A stretch of DNA of 64,000 nucleotides from Alphaproteobacteria bacterium (GTDB lineage: Bacteria > Pseudomonadota > Alphaproteobacteria > Micropepsales > Micropepsaceae): the NCBI GenBank assembly GCA_003139615.1, contig PLJH01000141.1, positions 1 through 64,000 on the forward strand, written 5' to 3'. Numbering within the stretch: position 1 is the stretch's first letter; each line of letters opens with the position of its first letter. Positions 42,101 to 51,487 of this stretch are shown piece after piece. Both the position numbers and the translations under genes were made by a program. The notes below the pieces were generated by a model, which saw nothing but the letters and a program-made list of their open reading frames with translations, was not told the DNA's origin and searched no databases.

Positions 42101-45100
42101 CAGATTGGGTCCCAAGTCGCGTAGATGTTGATGTTGGGCAGGCAACTCGTCCCACAGCCGGGTTTGGGAGTCTTGGTCAGATGCACTGTGTTGTTATTGT
42201 CGTCAAACGCGAACTGCTCCTCGTCGCCTTCCGGATAGGTCATCTGCATCACCCGTCCTCGTCCGTCAGCCGATGCGAGCGTGATGTCACCGTCTTCATC
42301 GGTGTAGGTCGCGGGGTGACCGTAGACATCGTAGACGACGCTCCACGCATCGCCCAACGGATCGTCGCGTTCGCCGCGGGTACCGTCTGCGATGTAGAAC
42401 TGGTAAGGCGCCCGGTCGCCCACCTGCAGCGCTTCGGCATCCATCACGTCCGTCACTCGACCGACGCCGTCCCAGTCGTATTCCGCGTTGGGTTGGTTCG
42501 GATTATCGGCCGTGTAGATTTGGAACATGTTGTTGAACGGAACCGGTCGCGTCGTGGGGCTGGTATATTGCAACGGCGTGAAGATAAACGAGGTTACTGC
42601 GCCCGTGGGGTCGGTAATCGAATCTCCGATCACGCCACCGCCAGGATAGCCCAACGAAACGCTGCGGCTGTTGGTGTCGGAAAAGCCCGTGATGTTGCCG
42701 TAGGTGTCGGTCGCAAAATTGATCGTACGCACGGGCGTGTTGCTAGTGCCGAAGGTGTTGTAAACCTGCGTCAATACGTTGAAGCCGTCACTGAAGGGGC
42801 TCCCGGTACCGGGCTGACCGTCAGGATCCCAGGGATTGCCGTAGACAAGATGGACCGTCACGCCTTGCGGGAAGGTCCAGGTGCTGAGTTCGTAGCCCGC
42901 CGCGTAGCCACCCTGGATCGTGTCGCTGGTCCAATAGATGTTCTGCCACGGGACGAACAGCTGCTTGTCGCCATGGGCGTTGGTAATCGTGAAGTTGACA
43001 GCGGTGCCACCGGGCGCAGTTCCCGTGAAATCCCAGCCACGCGACAGCTGGTAAGGCGCGTACATGCCCACTGACCTGTTTTCCCAGGCGACGGGTGCGG
43101 CGCTCATTGCCAAGGTGGCCGTTTCGCCCGAGCCCGGCGTGAACCAGGAGGCACTGTTCGAAGGCAAGGTCGCGCCTTGCGGCAATGACAGGAATTGCTG
43201 GGACTTCGAGCCGAGCGTCGTCGTGACAATATTGTGCACCATCTGCCGCGCCCACCAGGCCTGCGTTAGCACACCTGCCACGTCGCGCTGGACGCTGGGC
43301 GAAGCGCTGTAGATGTCCTGCGCCGCCATGAACGCCGCAATGGTACCCACAGCCGCGCGCGCATCGCTCTTGCCCATCGCTTCCATGCCGCTGCCGGACA
43401 TCTGGAGATTGTTGTTCCAGTTGGTGGTCCAGCCCGGCTCCGGCGCGATCGTGGAGGTGGGCGTCAGATGCGTGTTCTCCGGAAACGCGCCCCATTCGAA
43501 CTGAGCCGTCAGTTCGTACGGGAATCCGCCATTGCCGACATCGATCTTCGCGGGCGCGGTGTAGCCGATGGTACCGTTGGTGAGGTTGACGCCCAGCGCA
43601 TCCGACTTGTCAACGAAACGCGACTTCAGGATGTCCCCGGCATCGGCGGGATTGTAGGTCACATTCTGGAACGGCTCGTCGCCGCCGCCACCGCCTTTGA
43701 ACGCGAAAACCGAGCCGCCGAGAGCGGGATCGGCGAGCCCCACCAGATCATGCGCGATCGCGATCGGATCGCCGTTTGAATTATAATCCGTCGCGACGAG
43801 CGCTGGACCGCGCTGCTGCGACGGCGTGAAGGTATAACCTGGATTTCCCTGATAGTTCTGGATTACTCCGCCGCGCTGGCCGGGCCCCAGAAACGCCTCC
43901 GTGGAGGTCGTAACCGTATAACCGGCGCTGGCATAGGCGGAGATTTCGGTGCTGTACGCGTTTGTGAAAACGCTTCCATTCACGTTGCCTTGCTGTGGCT
44001 GCGTGTTGCCGGTCCAACTCGTATAGCCGCCATTGCTGAACGTGTAGGACGAGAGCGCATTACCCTCGACCACCACAAGGCTCGCGGCATTCGATGCGTT
44101 CGATGGTGAGTATTGAACGAAATTGCGCGGACCCGGCGTGTTCGGATCTTCATAGGCATTGGGCGAAGATGGGCTGGGGGCATCCCAATTGCCGGACGTT
44201 CCCGGCGGCGCATTGCCCCATTCGAACCGCGTCGCGGTCGAGGCGCTGTCAGGCAGCGAGGCTAGCTGCGAGCCGGCGCTGCCTTCAAGCGCGGCCGAAC
44301 TTGCCGCAAAGGCCTGGATCGTTGCGTCACGATTGGATTGGTTGGCGACGCGGCTCGAAAGGCTGATGCCTGAATCGACATCGATGCGGTTGAAATTGTC
44401 CGACACAGAATAGAGCGTGTTCTCTTCCTGCTGGTCCTGTGGATTGGGTTGGGTGCCCTGCAGGACCGTCGAGCCATAGACAAAGCCCAGCGCGTGATGA
44501 AGCTGCGGCACGGCGTTTGCGATCGCGGCGTGCAACTGGAATGCGCGCGTGTTCTGCACGAGCCACGACGCCGCCATCTTCTGGCGCTCGAAATCCCCGC
44601 TTCCTCCGGGAAAGAGCGAACCGCAAAGGTTTTCGTCCGGATCGCCCTGCGGCCCACAGGGATAGGTCGCCATCGGGTTCTCGGTATCGGCCGCCCGCTC
44701 GTCCGACCATTTGGCAAACAACCCGTTCGCATCGCCGAACCCGTCTACGATCGTCAGCGATGTGGTCAGCATTACCGGCTTGGTGAGAGTGTCCGCCATG
44801 TAGACGCCGTGATGCAGACAGCTGCCGCTCGATGCGAAATGCACCGTGCCGTCATAGCAGGCGCCATAGGGGTGGGCGACACTGAGCGTGATATAGGCCG
44901 GCGCGCTCCGCGAGGTGTTCATGATCGGGTAGCCGTACTCGTTCGTGCCGCCCTGATTGAAACCCGGATCGGTGTAGGTGGTGAGCATCACCCCATCCAG
45001 ATCGAGATTGACCGTGTTGGAATATTTACGCGGGTTGTTCGTGTTGATGCCGAAATTCCAATCCGTATCGACCGTAAAGCGGCGGCCGTAAATCTGGTCG

Positions 45101-46311
45101 ACAAACAGCTTGACGCTGGCGGTCGAGCCGACATTGAACATGCTGTCCCAGCCGCCCGCATTGTTCGACAGTGTGTAATCCCACATATAGCCCGACACGG
45201 TCAGGGCGGTGCGGTATTGGTCGGGAATACCGGTGGTGCCGGGCGTCCCGGCTGAGGTGGTCCAGGTATAGGTCGCGCTTGTCGTCTCGTTGGGCAGCGT
45301 CGTCTGCCGCCAGCCGCCGGCAGGCGGATTGTCCGGCGTGATGAAGGGAATGCCGACGATGTTCTCAATCCGCGCGGCCTGCAGATTGTGATTGTACATG
45401 TAGGTCAGCAGGCTTTGGGAATAGGTCCCCAGCAGGCTGTTCAGTCCGACGGAGTTGAGGCCATGCACATAGGGAACGCTGCCCGCCAGCGTTCCGGAAG
45501 TCATGCCGGAACCCGTCGCCGTACTGAGTGGCGTTCCGCTCACGAGCCCCGTCGCTGTAGCGAGGGGGATTTGCGTGATCGTGTAGGGCTTGTAGCTGGG
45601 ATCGAACAGATAGTTCGTCCCGTTAATGGTCACCTGCACCCAGATATGCGCCATCTTTACGGTCGAGATAGTCGAACCCGCGCCCGTGGCGCAAACGATA
45701 TTCGTCGAGCCATTCACGTAAGCCGGAAAGCCGCCATTGGCGAGCATCTGGCAGGCGCCGTTCGAATCCGAGATCCCCGTCCAAGAGGCGAACTCCGCAC
45801 CCGTCAGCGTCGTCGTGCCGGATATGTAGCTGGCACTATAGGGGGCGGCACCGCCCGGATTGGCCTGAAGGTAGTTGGTGTTGGCCGCATTGATCAGTTG
45901 CACCATCAAGTCGGCCTGATCGAACGGCGTGCCCGCCTTGTCGATCAGCGCGCCCAGCGCGCCTTTCTGAAGGCCATACATCCAGGTCACCTGGATGTTG
46001 TTGCGCACATACTCATAGATCAGGTCGACATTGTTCTTAAGGGCGCGCGCCTGAGCGATGATCTCGGGCGGCATCGGCGTGGCCGTGGACGTGATCGCGG
46101 CAAGCCCATCGGTTGCGGTAGTGCTGCTGCCGTAATAGGTGTTCGCGCCCGTCGTCGACAACAGCGCCGCCGTGCCGATCGACATCGCCGGCAAGGTCGG
46201 CGCATTGGGCGGCGATGACATGGAGGCTGCGGATGCGAGCTGCACTCCCAAAACGGCCATGAACGCCAGTGGGACAAGAACCGTTCGCAGACAAAGACCT
46301 ACAAACCGCAT
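39127..46311 (-). CDS. RHS/YD-repeat secreted protein with a transglutaminase-like N-terminus
   Basis: About 2,394 residues; the ATG at 46311 starts a signal peptide (LCLRTVLVPLAFMAVLGVQL then ASA). The N-terminal region has a transglutaminase-like stretch (YEYVRNNIQVTWMYG, FDQADLMVQL, HIWVQVTINGTNYLFDPSYK) in which the usual Cys is replaced by Phe. A DUF-like middle is followed by many YD repeats (AYDGFNRLSKTSYPD) and the RHS core (YYDARYYSPALGRFMQTDPI, cited in pieces). The last ~190 residues form a variable tip with Cys pairs. RHS proteins are shells for toxic tips. No obvious immunity gene follows; an IS sits downstream. Confidence 0.85.
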   Translation of the reverse strand: MRFVGLCLRTVLVPLAFMAVLGVQLASAASMSSPPNAPTLPAMSIGTAALLSTTGANTYYGSSTTATDGLAAITSTATPMPPEIIAQARALKNNVDLIYEYVRNNIQVTWMYGLQKGALGALIDKAGTPFDQADLMVQLINAANTNYLQANPGGAAPYSASYISGTTTLTGAEFASWTGISDSNGACQMLANGGFPAYVNGSTNIVCATGAGSTISTVKMAHIWVQVTINGTNYLFDPSYKPYTITQIPLATATGLVSGTPLSTATGSGMTSGTLAGSVPYVHGLNSVGLNSLLGTYSQSLLTYMYNHNLQAARIENIVGIPFITPDNPPAGGWRQTTLPNETTSATYTWTTSAGTPGTTGIPDQYRTALTVSGYMWDYTLSNNAGGWDSMFNVGSTASVKLFVDQIYGRRFTVDTDWNFGINTNNPRKYSNTVNLDLDGVMLTTYTDPGFNQGGTNEYGYPIMNTSRSAPAYITLSVAHPYGACYDGTVHFASSGSCLHHGVYMADTLTKPVMLTTSLTIVDGFGDANGLFAKWSDERAADTENPMATYPCGPQGDPDENLCGSLFPGGSGDFERQKMAASWLVQNTRAFQLHAAIANAVPQLHHALGFVYGSTVLQGTQPNPQDQQEENTLYSVSDNFNRIDVDSGISLSSRVANQSNRDATIQAFAASSAALEGSAGSQLASLPDSASTATRFEWGNAPPGTSGNWDAPSPSSPNAYEDPNTPGPRNFVQYSPSNASNAASLVVVEGNALSSYTFSNGGYTSWTGNTQPQQGNVNGSVFTNAYSTEISAYASAGYTVTTSTEAFLGPGQRGGVIQNYQGNPGYTFTPSQQRGPALVATDYNSNGDPIAIAHDLVGLADPALGGSVFAFKGGGGGDEPFQNVTYNPADAGDILKSRFVDKSDALGVNLTNGTIGYTAPAKIDVGNGGFPYELTAQFEWGAFPENTHLTPTSTIAPEPGWTTNWNNNLQMSGSGMEAMGKSDARAAVGTIAAFMAAQDIYSASPSVQRDVAGVLTQAWWARQMVHNIVTTTLGSKSQQFLSLPQGATLPSNSASWFTPGSGETATLAMSAAPVAWENRSVGMYAPYQLSRGWDFTGTAPGGTAVNFTITNAHGDKQLFVPWQNIYWTSDTIQGGYAAGYELSTWTFPQGVTVHLVYGNPWDPDGQPGTGSPFSDGFNVLTQVYNTFGTSNTPVRTINFATDTYGNITGFSDTNSRSVSLGYPGGGVIGDSITDPTGAVTSFIFTPLQYTSPTTRPVPFNNMFQIYTADNPNQPNAEYDWDGVGRVTDVMDAEALQVGDRAPYQFYIADGTRGERDDPLGDAWSVVYDVYGHPATYTDEDGDITLASADGRGRVMQMTYPEGDEEQFAFDDNNNTVHLTKTPKPGCGTSCLPNINIYATWDPIWQKLASIKDANGNTTTFTYEPVGTNGTSEIATAVRPSVTGGSPTYAFTYDSAGKVLTSIDPITSSTSIKTQNIYDASEEPTSTIVDPANLALTTSFGYDAFGNVSWTADPRQNSSSANGEVVSYDYDLDRRKFETDHHGGALTASLVASNRTIYDVVGRDIEDDMGTVFSGTTVSTWVMSKKTTYTPTSKVSTVTDGDNRMTSTTYDGADRPSIVTDPVLRQTQRIYDAAGNVLQEIHGLGTPNQMIFATYAYATGPSFGANGGDGEKLSVYDADGPSHITDYAYDGFNRLSKTSYPDSTVDMNGTISGATFVSGYDANSNILTRTNRAGYVFGYTFDPLNRLVQEVDPAYGATLANTITTGYDLGGRVTGVSDNTFGNVLTPGYDTAGRQTQTANTIPGLTGTYTTTYTLDANSNRTRLTWPDGYFVNYSFDSMNRMVWAKNSAGTALATYTYDSYSRPTNLAYPNGASIAYTYSPGSDLLTLTNRFATTTNNAPYTLQYTNAHQLSSEAVSNSAYDFGPPSGVGTASYAAVNALNQYPSVTLMGGSAQSLTYDTDGNLTFDGVNTYGYDPKNRMMSVSNSGTSVSSYAYDPLGRRETKKVGSTVTNFLNDGEDEIAEYDGNGDVLRRFVPGFGVNDPVAFETCPGSSNPTCTTISSTSYFHTDHHGSVVAMSESSGNPASGGSDGPFTYDPYGSSPLNTTGGVPYRYVGMYYDAETGLYYDRARYYSPALGRFMQTDPIGYKDDIDLYTYVGNDPTDKTDPSGNCPVSSCGKYGDVGDIEGLNVTYSGVGSTANMVLTPDIGSLSGASASSPQSAGVTKGAMQVADASPVAVGYGGPSEQMPDLSDVGPHHYDFSVPLCIGCSKSEAFDALRYWSAPGDAYAADGTHQVMLSFDNPIIQTVDPKDFTIVNKTEAGHMFDGAPYNNDHGTVTLTIVKNDKLNIVSVHIVGDGKLGNNSTFNQYAGPVLFYGLALGAQMQLMPPGSAPGAE

Positions 46312-46345
46312 TCTTGCCCCCCCGGCGAATAGGACTAGACGACTC

Positions 46346-46708
46346 TCATTGCGTTTGAATCGCACAAACGATGGACGACTGAGTTGGATCGGAACCCGTT
46401 GACGTGTTCAGTTGCACTGCACTGTGGTTCTGCAATTCGCCCTGGAACGTGGTGTAATCCGCCGGAGCGAGGAAGTAGGTGTTTCCATCGCAAGCCTGGA
46501 CGGCGACCGTCTGTTGGGTGGTCTGCGTCGGCGATGCGACGACATACACGGGCGCGGGATCTGTTGCGAAATTCCGCATAGAAATCCAATAGTTATAGGT
46601 AGTTTGCGCGGAAACGGAGAGCGGGACGAATACCAGCACAAGGCCCAGCAACAACCTGACCGCGTGAATCGCTGGCTTCACGATTATTCCCCGCCTGTGC
46701 AGATGCAC
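46346..46708 (-). CDS. Small exported protein upstream of the RHS gene
   Basis: The protein has 120 residues; a basic start and a signal peptide (LLLGLVLVFVPLSVSAQ) lead to a Thr/Gln-rich mature region with two Cys (VQACDGNTYF and SIVCAIQTQ). It lies 34 bases upstream of the RHS start on the same strand and is probably co-transcribed. Function unknown. Confidence 0.6.
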   Translation of the reverse strand: MHLHRRGIIVKPAIHAVRLLLGLVLVFVPLSVSAQTTYNYWISMRNFATDPAPVYVVASPTQTTQQTVAVQACDGNTYFLAPADYTTFQGELQNHSAVQLNTSTGSDPTQSSIVCAIQTQ

Positions 46709-47012
46709 AATGAAGGCAGCTGCAGCCCAGTCCCGCGCTGACGCTATGGTGAACTTGATTTCGCGTCAACTGCTTCGACGCTTGTCGCCTTGTTTTTTCT
46801 GACTAGTTCAAGTGAGCAAGTGGGGATTTCGGCGGCCGGCGTGTTTGGCGCACTGAATTTTCTCCTTGAGCCCGCCGGCTCGGCAAAGTTCTTCCGAATG
46901 CCCGCACAAAAAAATTGACTGGAATTTCTTCCATTCCATTTGTCAGTGGTAATTCTATGCCATAGGGTGTGCTGGCAAGGGGCCGGAGCGCAGCAGCGCA
47001 CTGGGAGGGGCA
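46709..47012. other. Divergent intergenic region, promoter candidates
   Basis: About 300 bases without a gene. TTGTCA (46940-46945) and TAGGGT (46963-46968) with a 17-base spacer could serve the plus-strand gspK operon. TGGAAT/ATTCCA (46920-46938) is a possible operator. Confidence 0.35.
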
Positions 47013-48389
47013 ATGCAGCCGAAATTATTCATCGGCACGGCCGTTTTGGCCGTCCTGTTGGCGACTTCGCTAAGTGCGACCCAATACTCATATGATAATC
47101 TCGGGCGGCTGTGGGTCGTAACTTACGACAACGGTATGCAAGTGACGTACAACTACGACAGTGCGGGCAACCGCACGAGTGTCGTCACGCAAACGGGCAC
47201 CAATCGCCCACCGCAAATCGTCAACGATAACGTCACCGTCAACGAGAACGGCACGATCACCTTCAATCCGCTCACATACGATACGGACCCTAACGGATAC
47301 ACACTCTCGATCACCGGCGTCGGCGCATCGAATTTGGCCGGTTCTTCGAACGCGCCCATCACCCTATCCAGCACTTCCAATTCCATCACCTACACGCCTG
47401 CTACCGGTTACATCGGTAAGGATTATTTTACCTACGCGGTGACGAACAGCCACGGCGGAACAGGAAGTGCCACGATCTACACGACTGTGGGTGGTCTCGG
47501 ACCGACGGCCAAACCCGACAACGTCACCACGGCAGAAAACACGCCGCTGACTTATAGTCCTCTGACCAACGATATCGAACCCAGCCCGCCGGGTTACACG
47601 CTGTCGATCGCATCCACCACCACACCCAGCCATGGTTCAGTCGTCATCAGCGGAACGTCGCTCATCTACACACCGGCCAGCAATTATGTCGGGACCGATT
47701 CATTCAATTATACGATTTCCGACGGCCATGGCCTGACGTCAACCGCTGTCGACACGATCACCATCGGTTCACCCCCGGTGGCAGTTGCGAACTACGTGAC
47801 GACGCCGGTCGGTACGGCCGTCACCTTTGATCCGCGTGTCAATGACAGCGACCCGAACAATCTCCCTCTGTCTGTTAGCGCGGCAACAACGCCGGCGCAT
47901 GGCACGAACACGATCGTCGCCAACAACACGCAGATGACCTACACGCCCGCAGGCGGGTATTCCGGCCTCGATACGTCCAACTATACGATTGCCGACACGG
48001 GCAGCCTGACCGCGACCGCGTCGTCGAATGTATGTGTCGGATATGCAGCGCCAGTGGCTCCGGCAGGCGGCGTAACAATTTCCAGAGTAATCGCCAATCC
48101 ATATGTGCCATCGACGACTTATGATCCCGCGACCAATGACACAATAGCCTGTGGACAAACCCCGACGATTACCGCCGTCACCCAAGGCGTAAACGGGGGC
48201 ACAGTAACGCTCAACTCCGGCAGTTCGGTTACATACACGTACTACGCCTCCGTGAACCAAGCGGACATTGCAAATGATGTCGACACGTTCACATACACCA
48301 TCACGGAACCCTTTGGCGGCACGGCGACAGCTACGGTGACAGTAAACTTGCACATCACCTGCCCTAGCTGCGGTCAAGGCAACCACTGA
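47013..48389 (+). CDS. Secreted YD-repeat plus Ig/cadherin-like repeat protein
   Basis: The protein has 458 residues with a signal peptide (FIGTAVLAVLLATSLSA). One YD-repeat pair (YSYDNLGRLWVVTYDNGM) is followed by at least four tandem Ig/cadherin-like repeats, each with a phrase like NDNVTVNENGTITFNPLTYD, PDNVTTAENTPLTYSPLTND or ATGYIGKDYFTYAVTN. It ends with a Cys pair (HITCPSCGQGNH). It is 4 bases upstream of gspK, so it is likely a substrate or surface partner of the T2SS. Confidence 0.75.
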   Translation: MQPKLFIGTAVLAVLLATSLSATQYSYDNLGRLWVVTYDNGMQVTYNYDSAGNRTSVVTQTGTNRPPQIVNDNVTVNENGTITFNPLTYDTDPNGYTLSITGVGASNLAGSSNAPITLSSTSNSITYTPATGYIGKDYFTYAVTNSHGGTGSATIYTTVGGLGPTAKPDNVTTAENTPLTYSPLTNDIEPSPPGYTLSIASTTTPSHGSVVISGTSLIYTPASNYVGTDSFNYTISDGHGLTSTAVDTITIGSPPVAVANYVTTPVGTAVTFDPRVNDSDPNNLPLSVSAATTPAHGTNTIVANNTQMTYTPAGGYSGLDTSNYTIADTGSLTATASSNVCVGYAAPVAPAGGVTISRVIANPYVPSTTYDPATNDTIACGQTPTITAVTQGVNGGTVTLNSGSSVTYTYYASVNQADIANDVDTFTYTITEPFGGTATATVTVNLHITCPSCGQGNH

Positions 48390-48393
48390 TTCG

Positions 48394-49272
48394 ATGAGAA
48401 TCGGCGATCGCGGATTTGCGCTTTTGATCGTGGTTATTGCGTTGGCCACACTCTCTCTCATTTTTGCGGCAGCCCTAAGTACCACGCATCAGCATCTCGA
48501 GGCGACGATGGCGCATCTCGCGCGCGTTCGCCTTGCCGCGGCGGTAGACGGCGCCGTGACGACCGCGGCCTATGATCTCGCGACGGCGCGCGAGATTGAA
48601 CCGACTGTGCTGACCGCTCCGCAAACCCTCGACATCGGCGGCATCGCGGTCACCGTGCGCGCCCGCCCCGAGGCGGCAAAGCTCGACCTCAATTCCGCCT
48701 CGCCCGACCTTCTCTATCGCTATTTGGTCGTGTCCGGCCTCGACCGCAATCTCGCACAACATCTCGTCGAGAGCATTCTCGCCCGCCGCAAGGACGCCGA
48801 TCTCGCAGTTGCCAAAGCGCATGACAGGGAACGCGGGCCGCCCTTCGAGGCCGTGTCTGAACTGTTCGCGGCGAAGGATGTCTCCGACGATGTGGCGCAA
48901 TGTATCGAGCCGGACCTGACCGTTTTTACTGGTCTCGTGTCGGTCGACACCGACGACGCATCGCCTCGCGTGCGCGAGGCTGCCGGATTGGACGGGAAGA
49001 CGCCCTCGGCGCAGCGCGGCGTATCGGCGGCCACCGCCGGCCGGGCCGTTGCCGCCGGCGAGATTTTCGAAATCACCGCCCGCGCGCATGACGACGAAAC
49101 CGACCAGACCCAATCGCGGCAGGTGGTGGTGCGGGTGACCGGCAGCGGCCGCACGCCCATCTGGACGCTCTCTACCCATGCGCCTGCCCCCGATGCGGAA
49201 AAAGCGCAGGCCGCCTGCGACCGGTTGAAGCCGCCCCTCAGAACGGCGGAGACCGGCGATGCGCCGCGCTAA
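48394..49272 (+). CDS. gspK: T2SS minor pseudopilin GspK
   Basis: The protein has 292 residues. A prepilin-like N-terminus (DRGFALLIVVIALATLSLIF) lacks the usual Glu5, as in other GspK proteins. AKLDLNSASPDLLYRYL and ILARRKDADLAVAK match the SAM-like repeats of the family. GspK caps the pseudopilus tip. It is shorter than many homologues and is followed by gspE. Confidence 0.85.
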   Translation: MRIGDRGFALLIVVIALATLSLIFAAALSTTHQHLEATMAHLARVRLAAAVDGAVTTAAYDLATAREIEPTVLTAPQTLDIGGIAVTVRARPEAAKLDLNSASPDLLYRYLVVSGLDRNLAQHLVESILARRKDADLAVAKAHDRERGPPFEAVSELFAAKDVSDDVAQCIEPDLTVFTGLVSVDTDDASPRVREAAGLDGKTPSAQRGVSAATAGRAVAAGEIFEITARAHDDETDQTQSRQVVVRVTGSGRTPIWTLSTHAPAPDAEKAQAACDRLKPPLRTAETGDAPR

Positions 49273-49290
49273 TTCGTGTATCGTCGGGCC

Positions 49291-50994
49291 ATGACGCAAC
49301 TGGAATCCCGGATCGCGGCCGAGACGAGTTTCGAGGAGACTTTGCTCCGCGAATTGATTGCTGGCGACTTGCTGTCGGAAGACGGTGCAGATCGCGCCCG
49401 CCGGGCCCATGCCCGTACCGACAACAGCATCGTCGACATTCTGGTGCGGCTTGGGCTTTGCGCCGAGCGCGATCTGGCGCCCGTCGTCGCCCGCGTCACG
49501 AATTGCACACTTATCAACACGTCGGAATTTCCGCAGAGCCCGATCGACGTGCGGATCTCCAATCCGCAATTCCTGCGTGATGCGAAGGTGCTGCCGCTGT
49601 CGTCGGGCGACACCGGTATCCTCGTCGCTGCAGCGGACCCAACGAATACCTTCACGGCGCATGCGCTGGAACTCGCGCTGGGACGGCCAGTGATTTTCGC
49701 CGTCGCCGCAGGCAGCGACATCGAAGACGCCGTTCTCAGGCTCTATGGCGACAGCGTCGCCGTGTCCGGTCCCGACAAGCGCAGTGCCGCAGCCGTCGAT
49801 ATTGCCAATGCGGATTTTTCGCGGTTGCAGGAGGCCGCAAGCGAAGCGCCCATTGTCCGCTTCGTCGAGCGTTTAATCGCACGTGCGGTGGAACGCGGTG
49901 CTTCCGATATCCATATCGAGCCTTTCGAGCGGACTTTGCGCGTCCGCATGAGGGTCGACGGCGTCTTGCGCGACGAGGAGCCCGCACCGCTCTCGACAGC
50001 ACCCGCCATCATCTCGCGCATCAAGATTCTCGCGCGCCTGGACATCGCGGAACGCCGCCTGCCCCAGGACGGCTCCATCAAGATGAATGTGCGCGGCCGC
50101 GAAATCGACATGCGCATCGCGACCGGGCCCATTGCTCACGGCGAAAGCGTCGTGATCCGCATCCTCGACCGTGCGGCCGTCGAGCTCGATCTCGCGAAGC
50201 TCGGCTTCGAGGCCGACAAGCTGGAGCAGATCACGAGGATATTCGCCCGACCCAGCGGCATCGTGCTCGTGACCGGGCCTACGGGCTCCGGCAAGTCGAC
50301 AACCCTTTATGCGGGTTTGAGCCGCCTCAATACCGCCGCGCGAAAGATCGTCACCATCGAAGACCCCGTCGAATACAAAATCGACGGACTCAACCAGTTC
50401 CAGGTCAAACCTGAGATCGGACTGGATTTTGCGCGTGCGCTGCGCTCGATCCTGCGCCACGACCCAGACGTGATCATGGTCGGAGAAATCCGGGACGGCG
50501 AGACCGCGCGCATTGCGATGCAATCGGCCCTCACCGGCCATCTCGTGCTCTCCACGCTTCACACCAACGATGCAGCGACGGCGATCACGAGGCTCCTGGA
50601 TATGGGCGTGGAGGACTATCTCGTCGCGTCGACGGTCACGGGCGTCCTTGCGCAGCGCCTCGTGCGCGTTCTCTGCAAAAGCTGCCGGCGTCCCGTGGCG
50701 GCACCGCTTGCAATCTCAAACCTGCCGGAAAACGAACGACCGCTTGTATTCGAGGCCGTGGGCTGCGCCGATTGCGGCGGTACGGGATATCGCGGCCGAA
50801 CCGTAATTTCCGAACTGTTGCCGTTTAACGACGAGCTGCGGCAGGCGATCTTGCGGCACGAGGAGGCCGTGCGCCTGCGCGCCATTGCCATTCGCGGCGG
50901 CATGGAACCTCTATACGACAACGGCGTGCGGCACGTGCTTGACGGCACGACAACCTTTGATGAAGTGATGCGCGTGGCGCAGGATGTGAGTTAG
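49291..50994 (+). CDS. gspE: T2SS ATPase GspE
   Basis: The protein has 567 residues. The N-terminal domain is followed by Walker A GIVLVTGPTGSGKSTTLYAG, the Asp box (VTIEDPVEYKIDG), Walker B (PDVIMVGEIRDGETARI) and His-box (TGHLVLSTLHTNDAATA). A tetracysteine motif is intact (CKSCRRP then CADCGGTGYRG). The ATG at 49291 is preferred to the one at 49276. Confidence 0.92.
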   Translation: MTQLESRIAAETSFEETLLRELIAGDLLSEDGADRARRAHARTDNSIVDILVRLGLCAERDLAPVVARVTNCTLINTSEFPQSPIDVRISNPQFLRDAKVLPLSSGDTGILVAAADPTNTFTAHALELALGRPVIFAVAAGSDIEDAVLRLYGDSVAVSGPDKRSAAAVDIANADFSRLQEAASEAPIVRFVERLIARAVERGASDIHIEPFERTLRVRMRVDGVLRDEEPAPLSTAPAIISRIKILARLDIAERRLPQDGSIKMNVRGREIDMRIATGPIAHGESVVIRILDRAAVELDLAKLGFEADKLEQITRIFARPSGIVLVTGPTGSGKSTTLYAGLSRLNTAARKIVTIEDPVEYKIDGLNQFQVKPEIGLDFARALRSILRHDPDVIMVGEIRDGETARIAMQSALTGHLVLSTLHTNDAATAITRLLDMGVEDYLVASTVTGVLAQRLVRVLCKSCRRPVAAPLAISNLPENERPLVFEAVGCADCGGTGYRGRTVISELLPFNDELRQAILRHEEAVRLRAIAIRGGMEPLYDNGVRHVLDGTTTFDEVMRVAQDVS

Positions 50995-50997
50995 GCG

Positions 50998-51441
50998 TTG
51001 GCGAACGTGTCCCCGGATAGAACCGAAAATAACAATGAGCAAGGTTACACGCTCATCGAGCTTCTCGTCGTGCTCGCCATTCTCAGCCTGATTGTCGCGT
51101 TCGCAGCGCCAAAGGTGATCGGCTATTTCGAGCGTTCGAAGACCCAGGCCGCGGCAATCGAGATTTCGACGCTGATGTCGTCGCTCGATCTCTATCGACT
51201 GGATACCGGCCACTATCCGACAGCAGACCAGGGCCTCAAGGCTCTCATCGTCAAGCCCGAACAAGTTCACAACTGGCACGGCCCCTATCTCGATCGCACC
51301 GACGGCATCATCGATCCCTGGGGACGAGTGTTTCTCTATACCCCGCCGCACGACGGCAAAGCGGCCGTGATCATGTCATACGGCGCCGATGGCAAACCCG
51401 GCGGCACGGACGAAGACCAGGACGTCACAAGCGTCCACTAA
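50998..51441 (+). CDS. gspG: T2SS major pseudopilin GspG
   Basis: The protein has 147 residues. The class III prepilin signature is NNNEQGYTLIELLVVLAILS with Glu5 present. MSSLDLYRLDTGHYPTADQG and SYGADGKPGGTDEDQD (calcium loop) are typical of GspG. The start is a TTG at 50998; a GTG at 51007 is possible. It is convergent with gspD. Confidence 0.9.
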   Translation: MANVSPDRTENNNEQGYTLIELLVVLAILSLIVAFAAPKVIGYFERSKTQAAAIEISTLMSSLDLYRLDTGHYPTADQGLKALIVKPEQVHNWHGPYLDRTDGIIDPWGRVFLYTPPHDGKAAVIMSYGADGKPGGTDEDQDVTSVH

Positions 51442-51487
51442 CTGGCGTTGCGCGTTTGCCGGCGATCAGACCTCGCGCAAAGAAGGG

